Assembly: GCA_024220525.1 (NCBI GenBank)
Contig: JAMYWO010000242.1
Location: forward strand, 1 to 28,909
Reading direction: 5' to 3'
Length of the DNA: 28,909 bases
DNA from: Cochliopodium minus
Taxonomy: Eukaryota > Discosea > Himatismenida > Cochliopodiidae
Below are positions 1-9,826 of the stretch, in pieces. The first letter of the stretch is position 1. Each line of letters starts with the position of its first letter. A model generated the notes under the pieces. It searched no databases, was not told where the DNA came from, and saw nothing but the letters and a program-made list of their open reading frames with translations. Position numbers and translations under genes: made by a program.

Positions 1-1743
1 AAGAATGATAAAATTGAATCAAATGATAAAATTGTTGATAATGGTCCAAATGTCATTGTTGTTGACAACAATCCAAAAGAACAAAATATTGAAAAAGTAA
101 AAATTTTTGAAAATAATTCAATCATGAAAACAGAGGAAATTGGAAATACTGTCCGAGATAATCAATCAGAATCTTCCAATAATGAAAATAAAATAAGAAA
201 CAGACTAAATTTGAATGAAAAAATATCTGATGTGGGAAAAACTAACAATACTCAAAAGCAAATAAAATTAAACATAAACATAAATGAGTCTAAAAATGAA
301 AATAAATTGTTGATACCTCAACCTAAGATTCACACAGGAACAGTGACAATTAATGAAAAAACCTTCAATATTAAAGAAAGCTTCAAATTCAGATATCTTA
401 AGATGAAAAATAAAAAAAAAATCAAGATAAAGAATTTGATAGAAAATTTAAAAGAACATACAAGTGTTTTTAAACTTGGTAAATACTTTGAACAAGGAAT
501 TTATGTTGAGAAAAATTTTAAAATAGCGTTTCACCTTTACCAAATCTCATTCACTCTTGGAAATAAACATGCATTTGAAAAATTGAAAATTTTTTTCAAA
601 ACTTTCAAAATTAAGTTTAGATTCCTTTGCAACAACAAATTGTTAAAGTTTTCTGTTAAAGATGGTCTTGATGAAGAAGAAACTTCACAAATCTTAACAC
701 TCTTTCATAATTTGAGAAGAAATTTAAATGAGGGATATTTGTTTGAACTGGCTCAACTTTGTGACAATGGAAAGTATTGGGAGAAGAATGTAGAATACTC
801 TTCTTTTTTATTTTTGTTCTCCAATCAACTTGGGAATTATCCAAGAGATGATGAAAGAATCATTATGGGGATCAATTCACTTGCATCTTTTTATGAAAAA
901 GAACAAAATTTGAAAAAAGCATTGTATTTTTACATTAGAGCAGATAATCAAACGAAAATTTCTGAAATATCCAAAATCTTTTATAAAGAAACTCTAGTTG
1001 AGAATTTTGATTTTACTATCAAATTGAGAATATCAAATTATCTCACAAATACAGTTCATATTGATTTTCATTCAAAAAGTTTGCAACTCGAAAACTTTTC
1101 TCTTTTTTTAATACAAAGCAATGATGAAAAAGAAGTGGAGTCTTTTGTTTACAATTTCAAATTGGACGTTTTAGTTCCCATTTTCGAAAAAGAAGGGTTA
1201 ACTGGATTGCTAAAATTAGGAAATTTTCTTTCTCAAATCAACCACAAAAATTTTGGTTTAAAGCTTTTAGCTGCCTTTCAAATTTATGAACTCGCTTTTC
1301 TCCTTGGAAGCTATTATGCCCTCAATGAAATTGAAATCCTCCTTAAAAGGAAGTCTTTGGTCAAGAGTTTTGAATTTTCTAAAAAAGAATACTCCATAAA
1401 GATCAAAAAAAGATTGTCTAAACTCCAGATCAATTATTTGTTGAGAACTCTTGACAACTTGAGATATGGCGTTAATGGAAATGTTTTGTTTGTTGTGGGA
1501 GAAATCTTTGAAAAGGGTGAGTTTTGTGAACCTAACCTTGAATATTGCATTGATTTTTACAATCATGCTTGGGAGTATGGAAATGTCGATTCATGCATCA
1601 AACTCGCTTCTTTCCACGAGGAAGGAAAGTTTTACCCAATCAACTTTGAAGTTGCTCTTTCTTTTTACAAAAAAGCAGGGAAAGTGGAAAAGGTTAAAGA
1701 ATTGGAAGATATTCTTGACGACATTCGCTTTTTGACCATTTAA
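1..1743 (+). CDS. Sel1-repeat protein, 5' partial
   Basis: The reading frame is open from the first base to the TAA at 1741-1743, about 580 codons, with no intron, so the gene probably begins outside the window. The first in-frame ATG is at 124. The N-terminal third is charged, low-complexity Lys/Asn/Glu sequence. From about 450 on there are degenerate Sel1-like (TPR-related) helical repeats, for example FKLGKYFEQGIYVEKN then AFHLYQISFTLGNKHAF (about 454-600), ELAQLCDNGKYWEKN (about 740-795), LKLGNFLSQINHKNFG (about 1210-1260) and two consecutive units at about 1490-1690. Sel1 proteins are usually adaptor scaffolds, and no enzymatic domain is seen. The fragment at 13271-14745 belongs to the same family. 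The family call is by motif spacing (G after LG.YFE, A..LY..A..LGN); a specific function cannot be given. Confidence 0.75.
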   Translation, partial: KNDKIESNDKIVDNGPNVIVVDNNPKEQNIEKVKIFENNSIMKTEEIGNTVRDNQSESSNNENKIRNRLNLNEKISDVGKTNNTQKQIKLNININESKNENKLLIPQPKIHTGTVTINEKTFNIKESFKFRYLKMKNKKKIKIKNLIENLKEHTSVFKLGKYFEQGIYVEKNFKIAFHLYQISFTLGNKHAFEKLKIFFKTFKIKFRFLCNNKLLKFSVKDGLDEEETSQILTLFHNLRRNLNEGYLFELAQLCDNGKYWEKNVEYSSFLFLFSNQLGNYPRDDERIIMGINSLASFYEKEQNLKKALYFYIRADNQTKISEISKIFYKETLVENFDFTIKLRISNYLTNTVHIDFHSKSLQLENFSLFLIQSNDEKEVESFVYNFKLDVLVPIFEKEGLTGLLKLGNFLSQINHKNFGLKLLAAFQIYELAFLLGSYYALNEIEILLKRKSLVKSFEFSKKEYSIKIKKRLSKLQINYLLRTLDNLRYGVNGNVLFVVGEIFEKGEFCEPNLEYCIDFYNHAWEYGNVDSCIKLASFHEEGKFYPINFEVALSFYKKAGKVEKVKELEDILDDIRFLTI

Positions 1744-1783
1744 TCTTTTTATAAAATTATACACCTCATTAAAAAAAAAAAAA

Positions 1784-3764
1784 ATGAAACAATTGTTGTA
1801 TAGTATTTTTTTTCTTTTCATATTGGCTTATTTCTCCGAGAAATATCTTCAAGATATCTATGTCAATCAATATGAAAATCTATATTCTCCCATCAAACAC
1901 AATATCATCAGGGAGATCTTCTGCACTAAAGGTAATTTATAATATAATCAACTAAATGCTTGAAAAAGATCTCAATATATAATCTATATTGACAAAAAAT
2001 CAGAATATATTGAGTATCCAAAAAAAATATTATTAATTTATAAAATGTGAAAAAAAAAAATTAAAAAATTAAACTATCTTACTGTCAAAAATAAATAATT
2101 TTCAAAAAAAAAAAGATATCAAAAAATTTTAATAACTCAACATTCTTTTTAAATATTAGATAACAACACAGAGTGTATGATAGAGTTGGAGAAACACTAC
2201 AAATATCAAGTGCCAATTATTGCAAGATCGCTGATCAAAGAGTGGTCGGCAATAGAGACGTGGAAAGACCTCAGTGAGCTTGCTTCTCAATTTGGAAAAA
2301 AAAGAAAAATTGTCCTCCAAACAGATGTTCAAGAGAACAGAGACTCCCCCTTTGTCACCACTACCCTAGGTGAATATGTTGATTGGTTAAAAGTAAAAAG
2401 TTTCAAAATAAAAAAATAAATAATAAAAAAAATAAAAAAATAAAAAAATAAAAAAATAAATAAATAAATCAATAAATAAATAAATAAATAAATAAAAAAA
2501 TAAAAAAATAAAAATAAAATAAAAATAAAATAAAATAAATAAAAATAAAATAAAAATAAAATAAAATAAAAAATAGAAAAAAATAAAAAAATAATAAAAA
2601 TAAAATGGAATTAATTCTCGAATAATTTCGAACCAAATGTAAAAAGAAATACAGGTTCATTAATGAGACAAAGTTGTACCAAAACAAAACGCATTTGCTT
2701 TTTTATTGGTCCGAAGGTAAAAAGTCCAATTAAATCAAAATAAAAAAAAAATCACAAAACACTTATTTGAAAAATAGAATATGGCGTTCCGAACGAAGAA
2801 GATGAGGAAGTTTGGGAAGAGCTCAACGAAATGGTTTTTTTTAAAAAAAAAAAATAATTTAACATCAAAAAATTAAAAAAAAATTTTAAAAAAATTAATT
2901 AAAAAAAATTAATTCATTTTATGTAATAGGAACCCATCTCCACCCATTTTTTTTCGAGATTTAACCTAGAAACAGGTAATTAATCAAACCTTTTTTTTTT
3001 TATTTTTTTTTATTTTTATTTTTTTTTCAGCTTTTTGGATGTCCAGTGCCGGGGCTATTACTGGATATCATTATGATAGGGATCCTTTTAATTTGTTGTG
3101 TCAGGTGGTAGGTGAGAAGAAAGTGGTGTTGGTTCCACCAGAAGACAATGATAAAATGTATCCCACTCAAAAGTGGGACAGAGGAGCAGGTAAAAAAAAT
3201 TATATAAATAAAATAAAAAATAAAAATAAAAATAAAAAAATAAAAAAATAAAAAATAAAAAAATAAAAAAATAAAAAATAAAAAAATAAAAATAAAAAAA
3301 AAATAAAATTTGAAATAAAAAATAAAAAATAAAAAATAAAAAATAAAAAATAAAAAATAAAAAATAAAAAATAAAAAACAAAAAAATTTATACTTATAAA
3401 ACTTATAAAATTTTGAAAATAAAATAAATTTTTAGTTTTGAGTGGTGTTGATTTTAGGATCGCTGAAGAGAGTGGTGAGACTCCAAATCGTCCTCTTTAT
3501 GCTTCCGCCAGAAAATTTGAGCTACATCTTCGCCCTGGTGATGTAGTACTGATTCCTTCTCTATATTGGCACGCCGTTAAAAGTTTGACTCACTCTGTTT
3601 CTGTTTCAGTCAGGATGTCCACCTTCTTGGATGAGATGAAGACTTTGCACCTTGACTTTATTGATGTTCTACACAACTTTGGATTTATCAAATTTAAAGA
3701 AGGTTGCACTTGTCATTCTAAACAGTCTCATTATATCAATGGTATCCCAAAAATCGAAGAATAA
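1784..3764 (+). CDS. JmjC-domain 2-oxoglutarate oxygenase with N-terminal signal sequence
   Basis: Seven exons (1784-1931, 2160-2392, 2647-2716, 2778-2833, 2930-2975, 3031-3189, 3436-3764) join in phase to give 346 aa. The start is the ATG after a run of 13 A, 40 bases past the previous gene. Residues 1-18 (MKQLLYSIFFLFILAYFS) form a hydrophobic signal peptide or anchor. The JmjC/cupin-8 core is complete: SSAGAITGYHYD gives the iron-binding H198-x-D200, GEKKVVLVPP carries a candidate 2-oxoglutarate lysine (K214/K215), and RPGDVVLIPSLYWH gives the distal H283. JmjC proteins of this size are Fe(II)/2OG hydroxylases or demethylases of the JMJD/HSPBAP1 type. The signal sequence points to the secretory pathway, as in JMJD8, but orthology is not established. 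Introns 2 and 6 contain long A-rich simple repeats, and exon 3 could start at a different AG. A possible AATAAA lies just after the stop. Confidence 0.85.
2410..2604. repeat. AT-only simple repeat, (AAATA)n/(AAAATAA)n
   Basis: This is a nearly pure A/T tract of short irregular units (aaata, aaaataa, aaaaataa) inside intron 2 of the JmjC gene. A similar tract fills intron 6 (3195-3380). It holds no coding signal. Confidence 0.9.
3195..3385. repeat. AT-only simple repeat, (AAAAAATA)n
   Basis: An intronic tract of repeated AAAAAATA-like units in intron 6 of the JmjC gene. The 3' half, about 3312-3377, is nearly a perfect 8-base tandem. Confidence 0.9.
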
Positions 3765-3837
3765 GTTGAAAATCATTAATTTTTGTATAAATAAATTAAT
3801 TTATTAAATAAATAAATATTTGAAGGCCCAAAAAAGT

Positions 3838-6800
3838 TTAATCTGCCTTTTTGGTATCAGAAGAAGAAATGTTTTTGAGCATCTGTTTTATTTTGGTTAG
3901 CAATTTCAAGCATTTCTGATCATCATTCTCATTAATGGAATTTTCTTTGTTATCTTTATTGTTAGAATCAATTTGATGATCATCCTTTGAAATTTCTTTG
4001 ATGAAATTTTCAAATTTGGTTTCGCTCTCACTTTCTTTCTTGTTTTCATCTTCACTCTCCTCCAACTTTTGGTTTAACTTTTGTATGATAACAGTGATCT
4101 CGTTGTTCATCTTCTTGATGAAAGGGTCGACAATCGATTTGACATCATTATTGTCAGATGAATCAAACAAAACCTCCAGGCCCTCCAAAAGACGCAAAAT
4201 GGAAAAGAGGTTAGAAAGAGAAAAATCGGAAAGTATAATTTTGATATCTTTTTGGATGGAAGAAATAAAATCCTCTAACTTCAAATGACAAGAAAAACAA
4301 AAACGAAATAACAAATGATGAACTCTAAAAAAACGAGCGTTCTCGTTATTTAGAAGGCAAGCTTCTGTGCCAAAAAACCCTTTTTGAAAAATGTCGAATT
4401 TGTAAACAAAGTCACAAACGGGAACAAACTTGCAGGAAACGAGGAAAAGAAAATCAAATAAAGAAGGTTCATTGAAAAGAGGGAAGTTGTTCACCAAGCT
4501 CTTTGAATCAACGTTTTCATTACTGCTTGAATAAATAATAATTTAAAAAAAAATCTGGTTAAAAAAATATAAAATTTTCAAAAAATGAATAAAATAAAAA
4601 AGAAAAAAAATTTATGAAAAAAAAATTTACCAGTTCTGAATTTCTTTTCCTTGATCGGAAAAAAATTTACTTTGCGAAAACATAGACAAGAGCAAAGGAA
4701 GAAACCCCTCGACGAGAACACCAGCAGCTCTGTCCTTGTCATGACCAGAAAGAAAAAAGTAAGTGAGGGAGGGGAGGACATCTAAAACTTTAGGGTGGTG
4801 AGAAGCTCGAAGAGAAAAAGTCTTCAAAAGTTGGGAGAAATGGGGGAGGAGGGGATGGAACCAGATGAGGATGGGGACGTGGAACTTTGGCAGCTTTTTT
4901 TCTTGGAGGAGGAGCTTTTGGTGGCAGAAGGCGTTGATCAGGGAGATTGCTAGCACGGGTTCTTCTTTTGTGAACTTTTTCAGGATTGGCAGGATGTTGT
5001 CTAGCATTGATCTTTTTGTAAAAAAAATAAAAAAAAATGTAATAATAAATATTGAAAAAAAAACAAAACAATAAAAAATTTTAAAAATTAAATTCAGAAA
5101 AAAAAAATAAAAATAAAAAGTTTTGGGTTCAACATTTAAATTGAGAAATGGAAAAAAATAAGTTAATAAAAATAAAAATAAAAATAAAAATAAAAATAAA
5201 AACTAAAAACAATTAAATAATTTTGATGTAAAAAAAAAATTAAGAAAAAAAAAAATTGTTGAAAAAATTTAAAAAAAAAAATGTTTTAAAAAAAAAAATT
5301 GTCTAACAAAGTGTTTTCCTCTTGTATGAGAATGTCACGGAGGAGATACAAAAAAGAGAGCTTGACCTCAGAAAGGATGTCCTTCTCAGAGAGAAACTGA
5401 GAAACTTCCTTGGAAACCTTCTTCTCATCGATGTTGAGGATTTTCTCGATGTGTTCCGAAAGATTGAGCTCTTTCCACACTAAGGGGAGGTGTTTGCTTG
5501 AAAGGAAGATCATTGTGTCGAACAAATTCAAAATTTTTTGGATTTCGCTCCACATTTGTTTCACTGATACAGCTGTTCGTAAATAATGAAAAAAAATAAT
5601 GATTGATAAAATTCATTTCAGAAAAAAATATATGTCACAAACTTTTGGAATTCCAACTTTATTATTTTAAAATCACATTATTTTAATTTCAGAACGGTCA
5701 AAATGAAAAATAATAATTTTTAAAATTAATTTCAGAAAAAAAAAATATATGTTTAATAATTTTAGATTCAACATTTTTATTTAAAAAATAACATTATTTC
5801 AATTCCAGACGATTAAAAAAAATTAATTTTAGAAAAAATAAATAAACTAAATACTCGAAGGTTTTTTTAAAAAAGTATTTTTTTTTATAAAATTTTTTTT
5901 ATAAATTTTTTTTTACCTCTCATTTCCTTCTTGTCCAATTTCCCTTTTAGTTTTTCATCATCTTCAGAATCTTTCTCATCATAGTCGGAATAAGAGTCAT
6001 CTCCCGTCCCCTCAACTTCCTCAGTTGGTGTGTCTTTTTCCTCCGGTTTCACATCTGATAATTCTTGATCATTTTCTTCATAGTAATTAGGAATTTCTTC
6101 GCTGTCAAAACTTGGACACAAAACATCTATCAATATCTAAATATAGAAATTAAAAAAAAAAAATAAAAAAAAATTTTTGACTATTGCAAAGAGTTTGTTT
6201 ATCCAAACAAGAAATTTTAAAATAAAAAAATTTTGAAGAAATATTTTTTGTTCTTTTTTTTATAAAATGTAAAATTTGTTATACTTTGTTGAGCAAACAC
6301 TAAAAACCAAGAATAGCATAGAAATTAAAATAAAAATAAAATATTATACTTTCTAAAGATATATATCCCAAAAATTTTTGTAAAAATCATTTGAATCAAT
6401 AACAGAACTCAAAAATTTAATGCTAAGAAATGATTCATTCTAATAATTAAAGATTTTTGTAATTTTTAAAAAAAAATACTTGGATGATAAGTTAAACCAA
6501 ATTTTGAAAATAAATGATCAAATATGATTGACATATATTGAATATGAATTGTATTCTTGTTCATATGGTATTGTGCAACATTATAATATCATTTGAAATT
6601 ATAATTATTTTGTTTTAGAATGTATAGTTTAATATACCCTCTTATCTTCCTCTTTTCCACATATAAACTTTTCAAAAATCTCCGCGAAATAACACACGTA
6701 GACCAATGCATATAATTTCTCGTGGTGGATGGATATCTCCATCTTGGAGGCTTTCGAAGAGATATAGGAAACCCCTTCAAAAAATTTGTACTTTAATGGC

Positions 6801-7021
6801 CACGTAGGAAGATTATTATTCCATTCCTCCTTATTCTTATTGGATTGATTGATCAATTCCTCAAACAACAGATCTATATCCTCAACAATGGGATAATCAT
6901 ACGTGCCCAACATCTCATAGGCTCTCCTTGCCTTTTCTTTGGGGGAAATGAGGATGTTGGTCCTGTTGTTCTCATTCGATCTCAATTCCTTTAATTTTTC
7001 CAAAAAATCTTTGTAATCCAT
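3838..7021 (-). CDS. Unrecognised 644-aa helical protein with an acidic segment
   Basis: On the minus strand, five exons (7021-6638, 6136-5917, 5572-5308, 5011-4631, 4522-3838) join with consistent phases (0, 1, 0, 2) and no stop, giving 644 aa. Residues 1-128 are mixed helix and include ISPKEKARRAYEMLGTYDY. A very acidic stretch follows (about 160-195, containing GDDSYSDYDEKDSEDDEK), then about 300 residues of amphipathic leucine-rich helices such as KLSFLYLLRDILIQEE and GVLVEGFLPLLLSMFSQ, resembling ARM/HEAT solenoids. The C-terminus is another Lys/Glu/Asp-rich low-complexity tail. I do not recognise the family. The weakest links are the 501-nt first intron, long for this window, and a GTTAGA donor at 5307; the first exon could instead be a separate small gene ending near 6629. 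The gene is head to head with the ankyrin gene at 7088 and ends 73 bases from the JmjC gene. Confidence 0.65.
5618..5826. repeat. Imperfect tandem duplication in an intron
   Basis: Inside the second intron of the 644-aa gene, a stretch of about 110 bases beginning tttcagaaaaaaatatatg (about 5618-5730) recurs diverged at about 5731-5826. Shared landmarks in order are ttcagaaaa, atatatgt, ttcaac/ttccaac with tttat, and acattattt.aatt.cag. The copies are too diverged for exact limits by eye. Confidence 0.5.
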
Positions 7022-7087
7022 CTCTCTGAGTTATATACAATTAAATTTTATTTTTATTTTGACTGATAATATTTGCAAAAAAAAAAA
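7022..7087. promoter_or_regulatory. 66-bp head-to-head intergenic region
   Basis: This is the only sequence between the start codons of the 644-aa gene (minus) and the ankyrin gene (plus), so it must hold both promoters or a shared bidirectional one. It is AT-rich and includes tatataac at about 7031-7038 and an A-run before the plus-strand ATG. No motif can be assigned with certainty. Confidence 0.4.
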
Positions 7088-8257
7088 ATGGATTTACTTT
7101 TAGCAAGGTATTTACTTCCTTTAATTTCTTTTTACAAAGCTTCATTCAACCAAATCAAGTGATTGTGGTGATTTGTTAGCAGTGAAAAATTGGAAGAAGA
7201 TCCTAAATTGATTAACAAAAAATTCAAGAATGAAAACTTTAATTTCAATTGCTCTGCCATACATTATGCTTCAAGATCTGGACATTTAGAAATATTGTAA
7301 GAATAAAATTTTAACTGAAAAATTAAATAAAAATTAAAATCAAATTAAAATTCAAACTAATTTGAATAAAAACTAATTTAAATAAAAGAAAAGAGTTGAT
7401 AACACAAAAAGCAGATATAAATGCACTTGATATAGAAAATTGGACACCTCTGTATTATGCAGTAAATAATGGGAACTTCGAAATAGCAAAGATCTTGGTT
7501 GAAAACGGATGCAAAAAAGATACCAAAGATACTCTTTACAACAGATCTGTTTAAAAAATTTGTTTTAAAATTTTTTTTTTTATTTTTTTTTTTATTTATA
7601 AGCCCTTGGATGTTGCCAATTACAGGCAATATGAAGATATCAATGAATTATTAGGTGTTCTGAGTAATAAAGAACCTAGTAAGTACGAAAAGAAAAAAGT
7701 CATGAAAGTAACAAGTCTGTTTATCTATTCCATAAATTATTAATTTTTATCAAAAATAAATAAAGGGAATTCACTTTAAAAATACTGAATTATTTCTTGG
7801 TAAATTACAATCAATTTATTTTTATTTTCAAAAAAAAAAATTTACTAAGGGAGATATGAAATTTCAAAAAAAACAATTCGTGTCATCGAAGATTTCAGAG
7901 AAAGTGTTGAAAAAGAAGACATAATTGTTGAAGCTTTCGACACTGTTCTAAAAATTTTTGTAATTTAAAAATAATTTTCCAATTAATTTATTAATTATAA
8001 ATTCATTTTTTAATTTTTTATTTAAAAAATTTTTTTTTACAAATAGGTAACTATCAGACACACTCATTCTTATGAGACTCATAAAAAAGAATCCATCATT
8101 GAAAAAGAGAAGTTGAGGAGTTCTGGTCTTTCTTCTCATGGTAAACAAAAAAAAAAAACTTTTAAAGGAAATTTCTTACCAAATCTTAACTTTTTTTATT
8201 ATAGAATTTATTCTTGTGAAAAAAAAAAAAGAAAGAGAAATGAATCATCCAAATTAA
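7088..8257 (+). CDS. Small ankyrin-repeat protein
   Basis: Seven exons (7088-7107, 7180-7296, 7389-7548, 7603-7678, 7850-7959, 8047-8140, 8205-8257) join in phase to encode 209 aa. Three ankyrin repeats fill residues about 25-120: CSAIHYASRSGHLEILKEL, then NWTPLYYAVNNGNFEIAKIL, then a shorter SPLDVANYRQYEDINELL. The 90-residue C-terminal part is charged, with no recognisable domain, and ends in a Lys/Glu-rich tail. Ankyrin repeats mediate protein binding, and no enzymatic motif is present. The second exon has a tandem acceptor (TAGCAG at 7177-7182), so one serine can be included or skipped. Donors include GTTTAA at 7549. The gene stands 66 bp from the divergent 644-aa gene. Its repeats differ in style from the large ankyrin gene at 24056, which uses TPFHYY-type units. 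Confidence 0.8.
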
Positions 8258-8308
8258 AATTTTTTTAATTTCAAATAAAAATTAAAATTTTTTTAATTTC
8301 AAATAAAA
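8253..8308. repeat. 28-bp direct tandem repeat, two copies
   Basis: Two adjacent identical copies of a 28-base unit beginning attaaaattt and ending aaataaaa lie at 8253-8280 and 8281-8308. The first copy overlaps the last codon of the small ankyrin gene. Confidence 0.9.
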
Positions 8309-8506
8309 ATTTAAATTTTTGTCGTAAAGTTCTTTGCATATCAAATACTTTCATTGTTCAATAATCGACTTTGATTTCAATTTCAATAATGAAATTCATT
8401 AATCATGAAACATTAAATTAATTCTATCAACTTTCATCATTCAAACTTAACCTCTATGAATTTTATTCTTCAAATTAATTTGAAAACATTAAAAAAAAAA
8501 AAAAAA

Positions 8507-9711
8507 ATGAACAAATTCTTTAAAGGATTCAATAATTTCTCCAAATCTAAATTCTCTGCCATGAAGATGTCCTCTTCTAAATTTTTCATCTTTTCCATCT
8601 CCTTCCTTTCCTTTTTCTCCACATCCTATTTGAAAAATGTTGATATTAACAATATCTATCAATTCAAAGGTAATGGAGCATGAAAACTCCTTCAATTAAA
8701 TTATATTTACAGAATGATATCTTTTATATTATGCTTATATCTTGAATATCTCTTTATATTTGCCATATTGATTCTCAATATTTATTTTATTAGCTATTGA
8801 TATCAGAGGAAAAGAAGTGGATTTCAAGAAATATGAAGGAAAAGGTAAGGAGATCTTTTTAAAATCAATATATTTTAGGATTTATTTATATATTGGTTCA
8901 AATTTATATATAATACTCCAATAATAACCTTCTTTTCTTTTGAAAGTGCTCTTGATTGGTAAAAATAAGAGAAAATTAAAAATAATAAAATTTTGTATTA
9001 ACCCCTTTTTCATCAGTCAATGTTGCAAGTGATTGTGGATTCACAGATAAAAACTATGAAGAGATGCAATGTAAGAATTGATTTTTTTATATCTTGTGAC
9101 AAACTTTTTATTGACAAATTATTCTCATCAAGATCTCCATGAGAAATACTCAAAAGATGGTCTCGAAGGTTTTTTCTAAAGAAAAAAAATTTTTAAATTT
9201 TTTTTACATAATAATATTTTTGAATAAAAAGTGCTTGCATTTCCTTGTAAGAAAGAATTTTGAATAAAAAAAAAAATCAATTGATTAATTTATTTCTACA
9301 AAAGGCAATCAAGTAATTTTCTTTTTTTTATAATTTTGAAAAACTAAACTTTTCATCGCTTACCAAGTTTGGTTGGCAAGAACCAGGTAACAACGAGGAG
9401 ATAGAACAAAGGGTATGTGGAAAACACAAAGCAACCTTCACCCTCTTCGAAAAGATCACCGTCAACGGAGAAGATGCTCATCCTATTTACAAGTGGCTCA
9501 AATCCGAAAAGCCTCTCGTCAGTGGAATCTACGAAAGAATAAATTGGAACTTTGAAAAAGTACCTTTCAAAAAATTCATAATTTTTTTTTAAAACATTTT
9601 TTTTTCAAAAAGTTTTTGGTGAACAAAAAAGGGAAAGTCCATGAAAGATACTTATCGAGAACATCCCCAAAGTCATTTGAAGGAGAAATCAAAAAATTGT
9701 TGGATGAATAA
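8507..9711 (+). CDS. Glutathione peroxidase (cysteine type, thioredoxin-peroxidase-like)
   Basis: Nine exons (8507-8669, 8794-8844, 8947-8958, 9017-9070, 9133-9168, 9232-9246, 9305-9312, 9368-9559, 9613-9711) join in phase to give 209 aa. The enzyme reduces lipid and hydrogen peroxides. The peroxidatic residue is Cys82 in NVASDCGFT, not selenocysteine. Gln113 in FPCNQFG and Trp173-Asn174 in WNFEKFL complete the catalytic set. Cys130 in RVCGKHKA matches the resolving cysteine of plant and yeast thioredoxin-dependent GPX enzymes. The first 54 residues are an extension: basic residues, then the hydrophobic run FFIFSISFLSFF, suggesting a signal peptide, anchor or organelle targeting. Exons 3, 6 and 7 are 12, 15 and 8 nt long; the 8-nt exon supplies most of the Cys111 codon, Asn112 and catalytic Gln113. 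The ATG follows 16 A's. The gene is convergent with RPT5 across 115 bases. Confidence 0.93.
8947..8958 (+). other. 12-nt microexon of the glutathione peroxidase gene
   Basis: TGCTCTTGATTG lies between aaag (8943-8946) and gtaaaaa (8959). It completes the conserved family string GKVLLIVNVAS, which supports it as a real exon. Confidence 0.85.
9232..9246 (+). other. 15-nt microexon of the glutathione peroxidase gene
   Basis: TGCTTGCATTTCCTT is flanked by aaaag and gtaagaa. It encodes VLAFP of the conserved VLAFPCNQFG block. Confidence 0.87.
9305..9312 (+). other. 8-nt microexon of the glutathione peroxidase gene
   Basis: GCAATCAA is flanked by aaaag (to 9304) and gtaattt (9313). It is needed to restore CNQ between FP and FGWQEPG. 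Without it the frame is lost and the conserved catalytic Gln is missing. Confidence 0.85.
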
Positions 9712-9826
9712 AAGAAACAAACAATTTCTTTTGATTAAAAAAATTATTAAAAGATTTCCAAAAACTTTAATTCTTTTTTTGAACTTACTTTAAATATTTT
9801 ATAGAAAGAAATTTTATTTATAATTA

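Noticed and set aside
3088-3381. Minus-strand frame rich in Phe/Tyr over the JmjC intron
   Set aside because: It is a by-product of translating an AT-only simple repeat.
2410-3385. A-rich arrays as a CRISPR or centromeric satellite
   Set aside because: The units are irregular A/T microsatellites without spacers, confined to introns.
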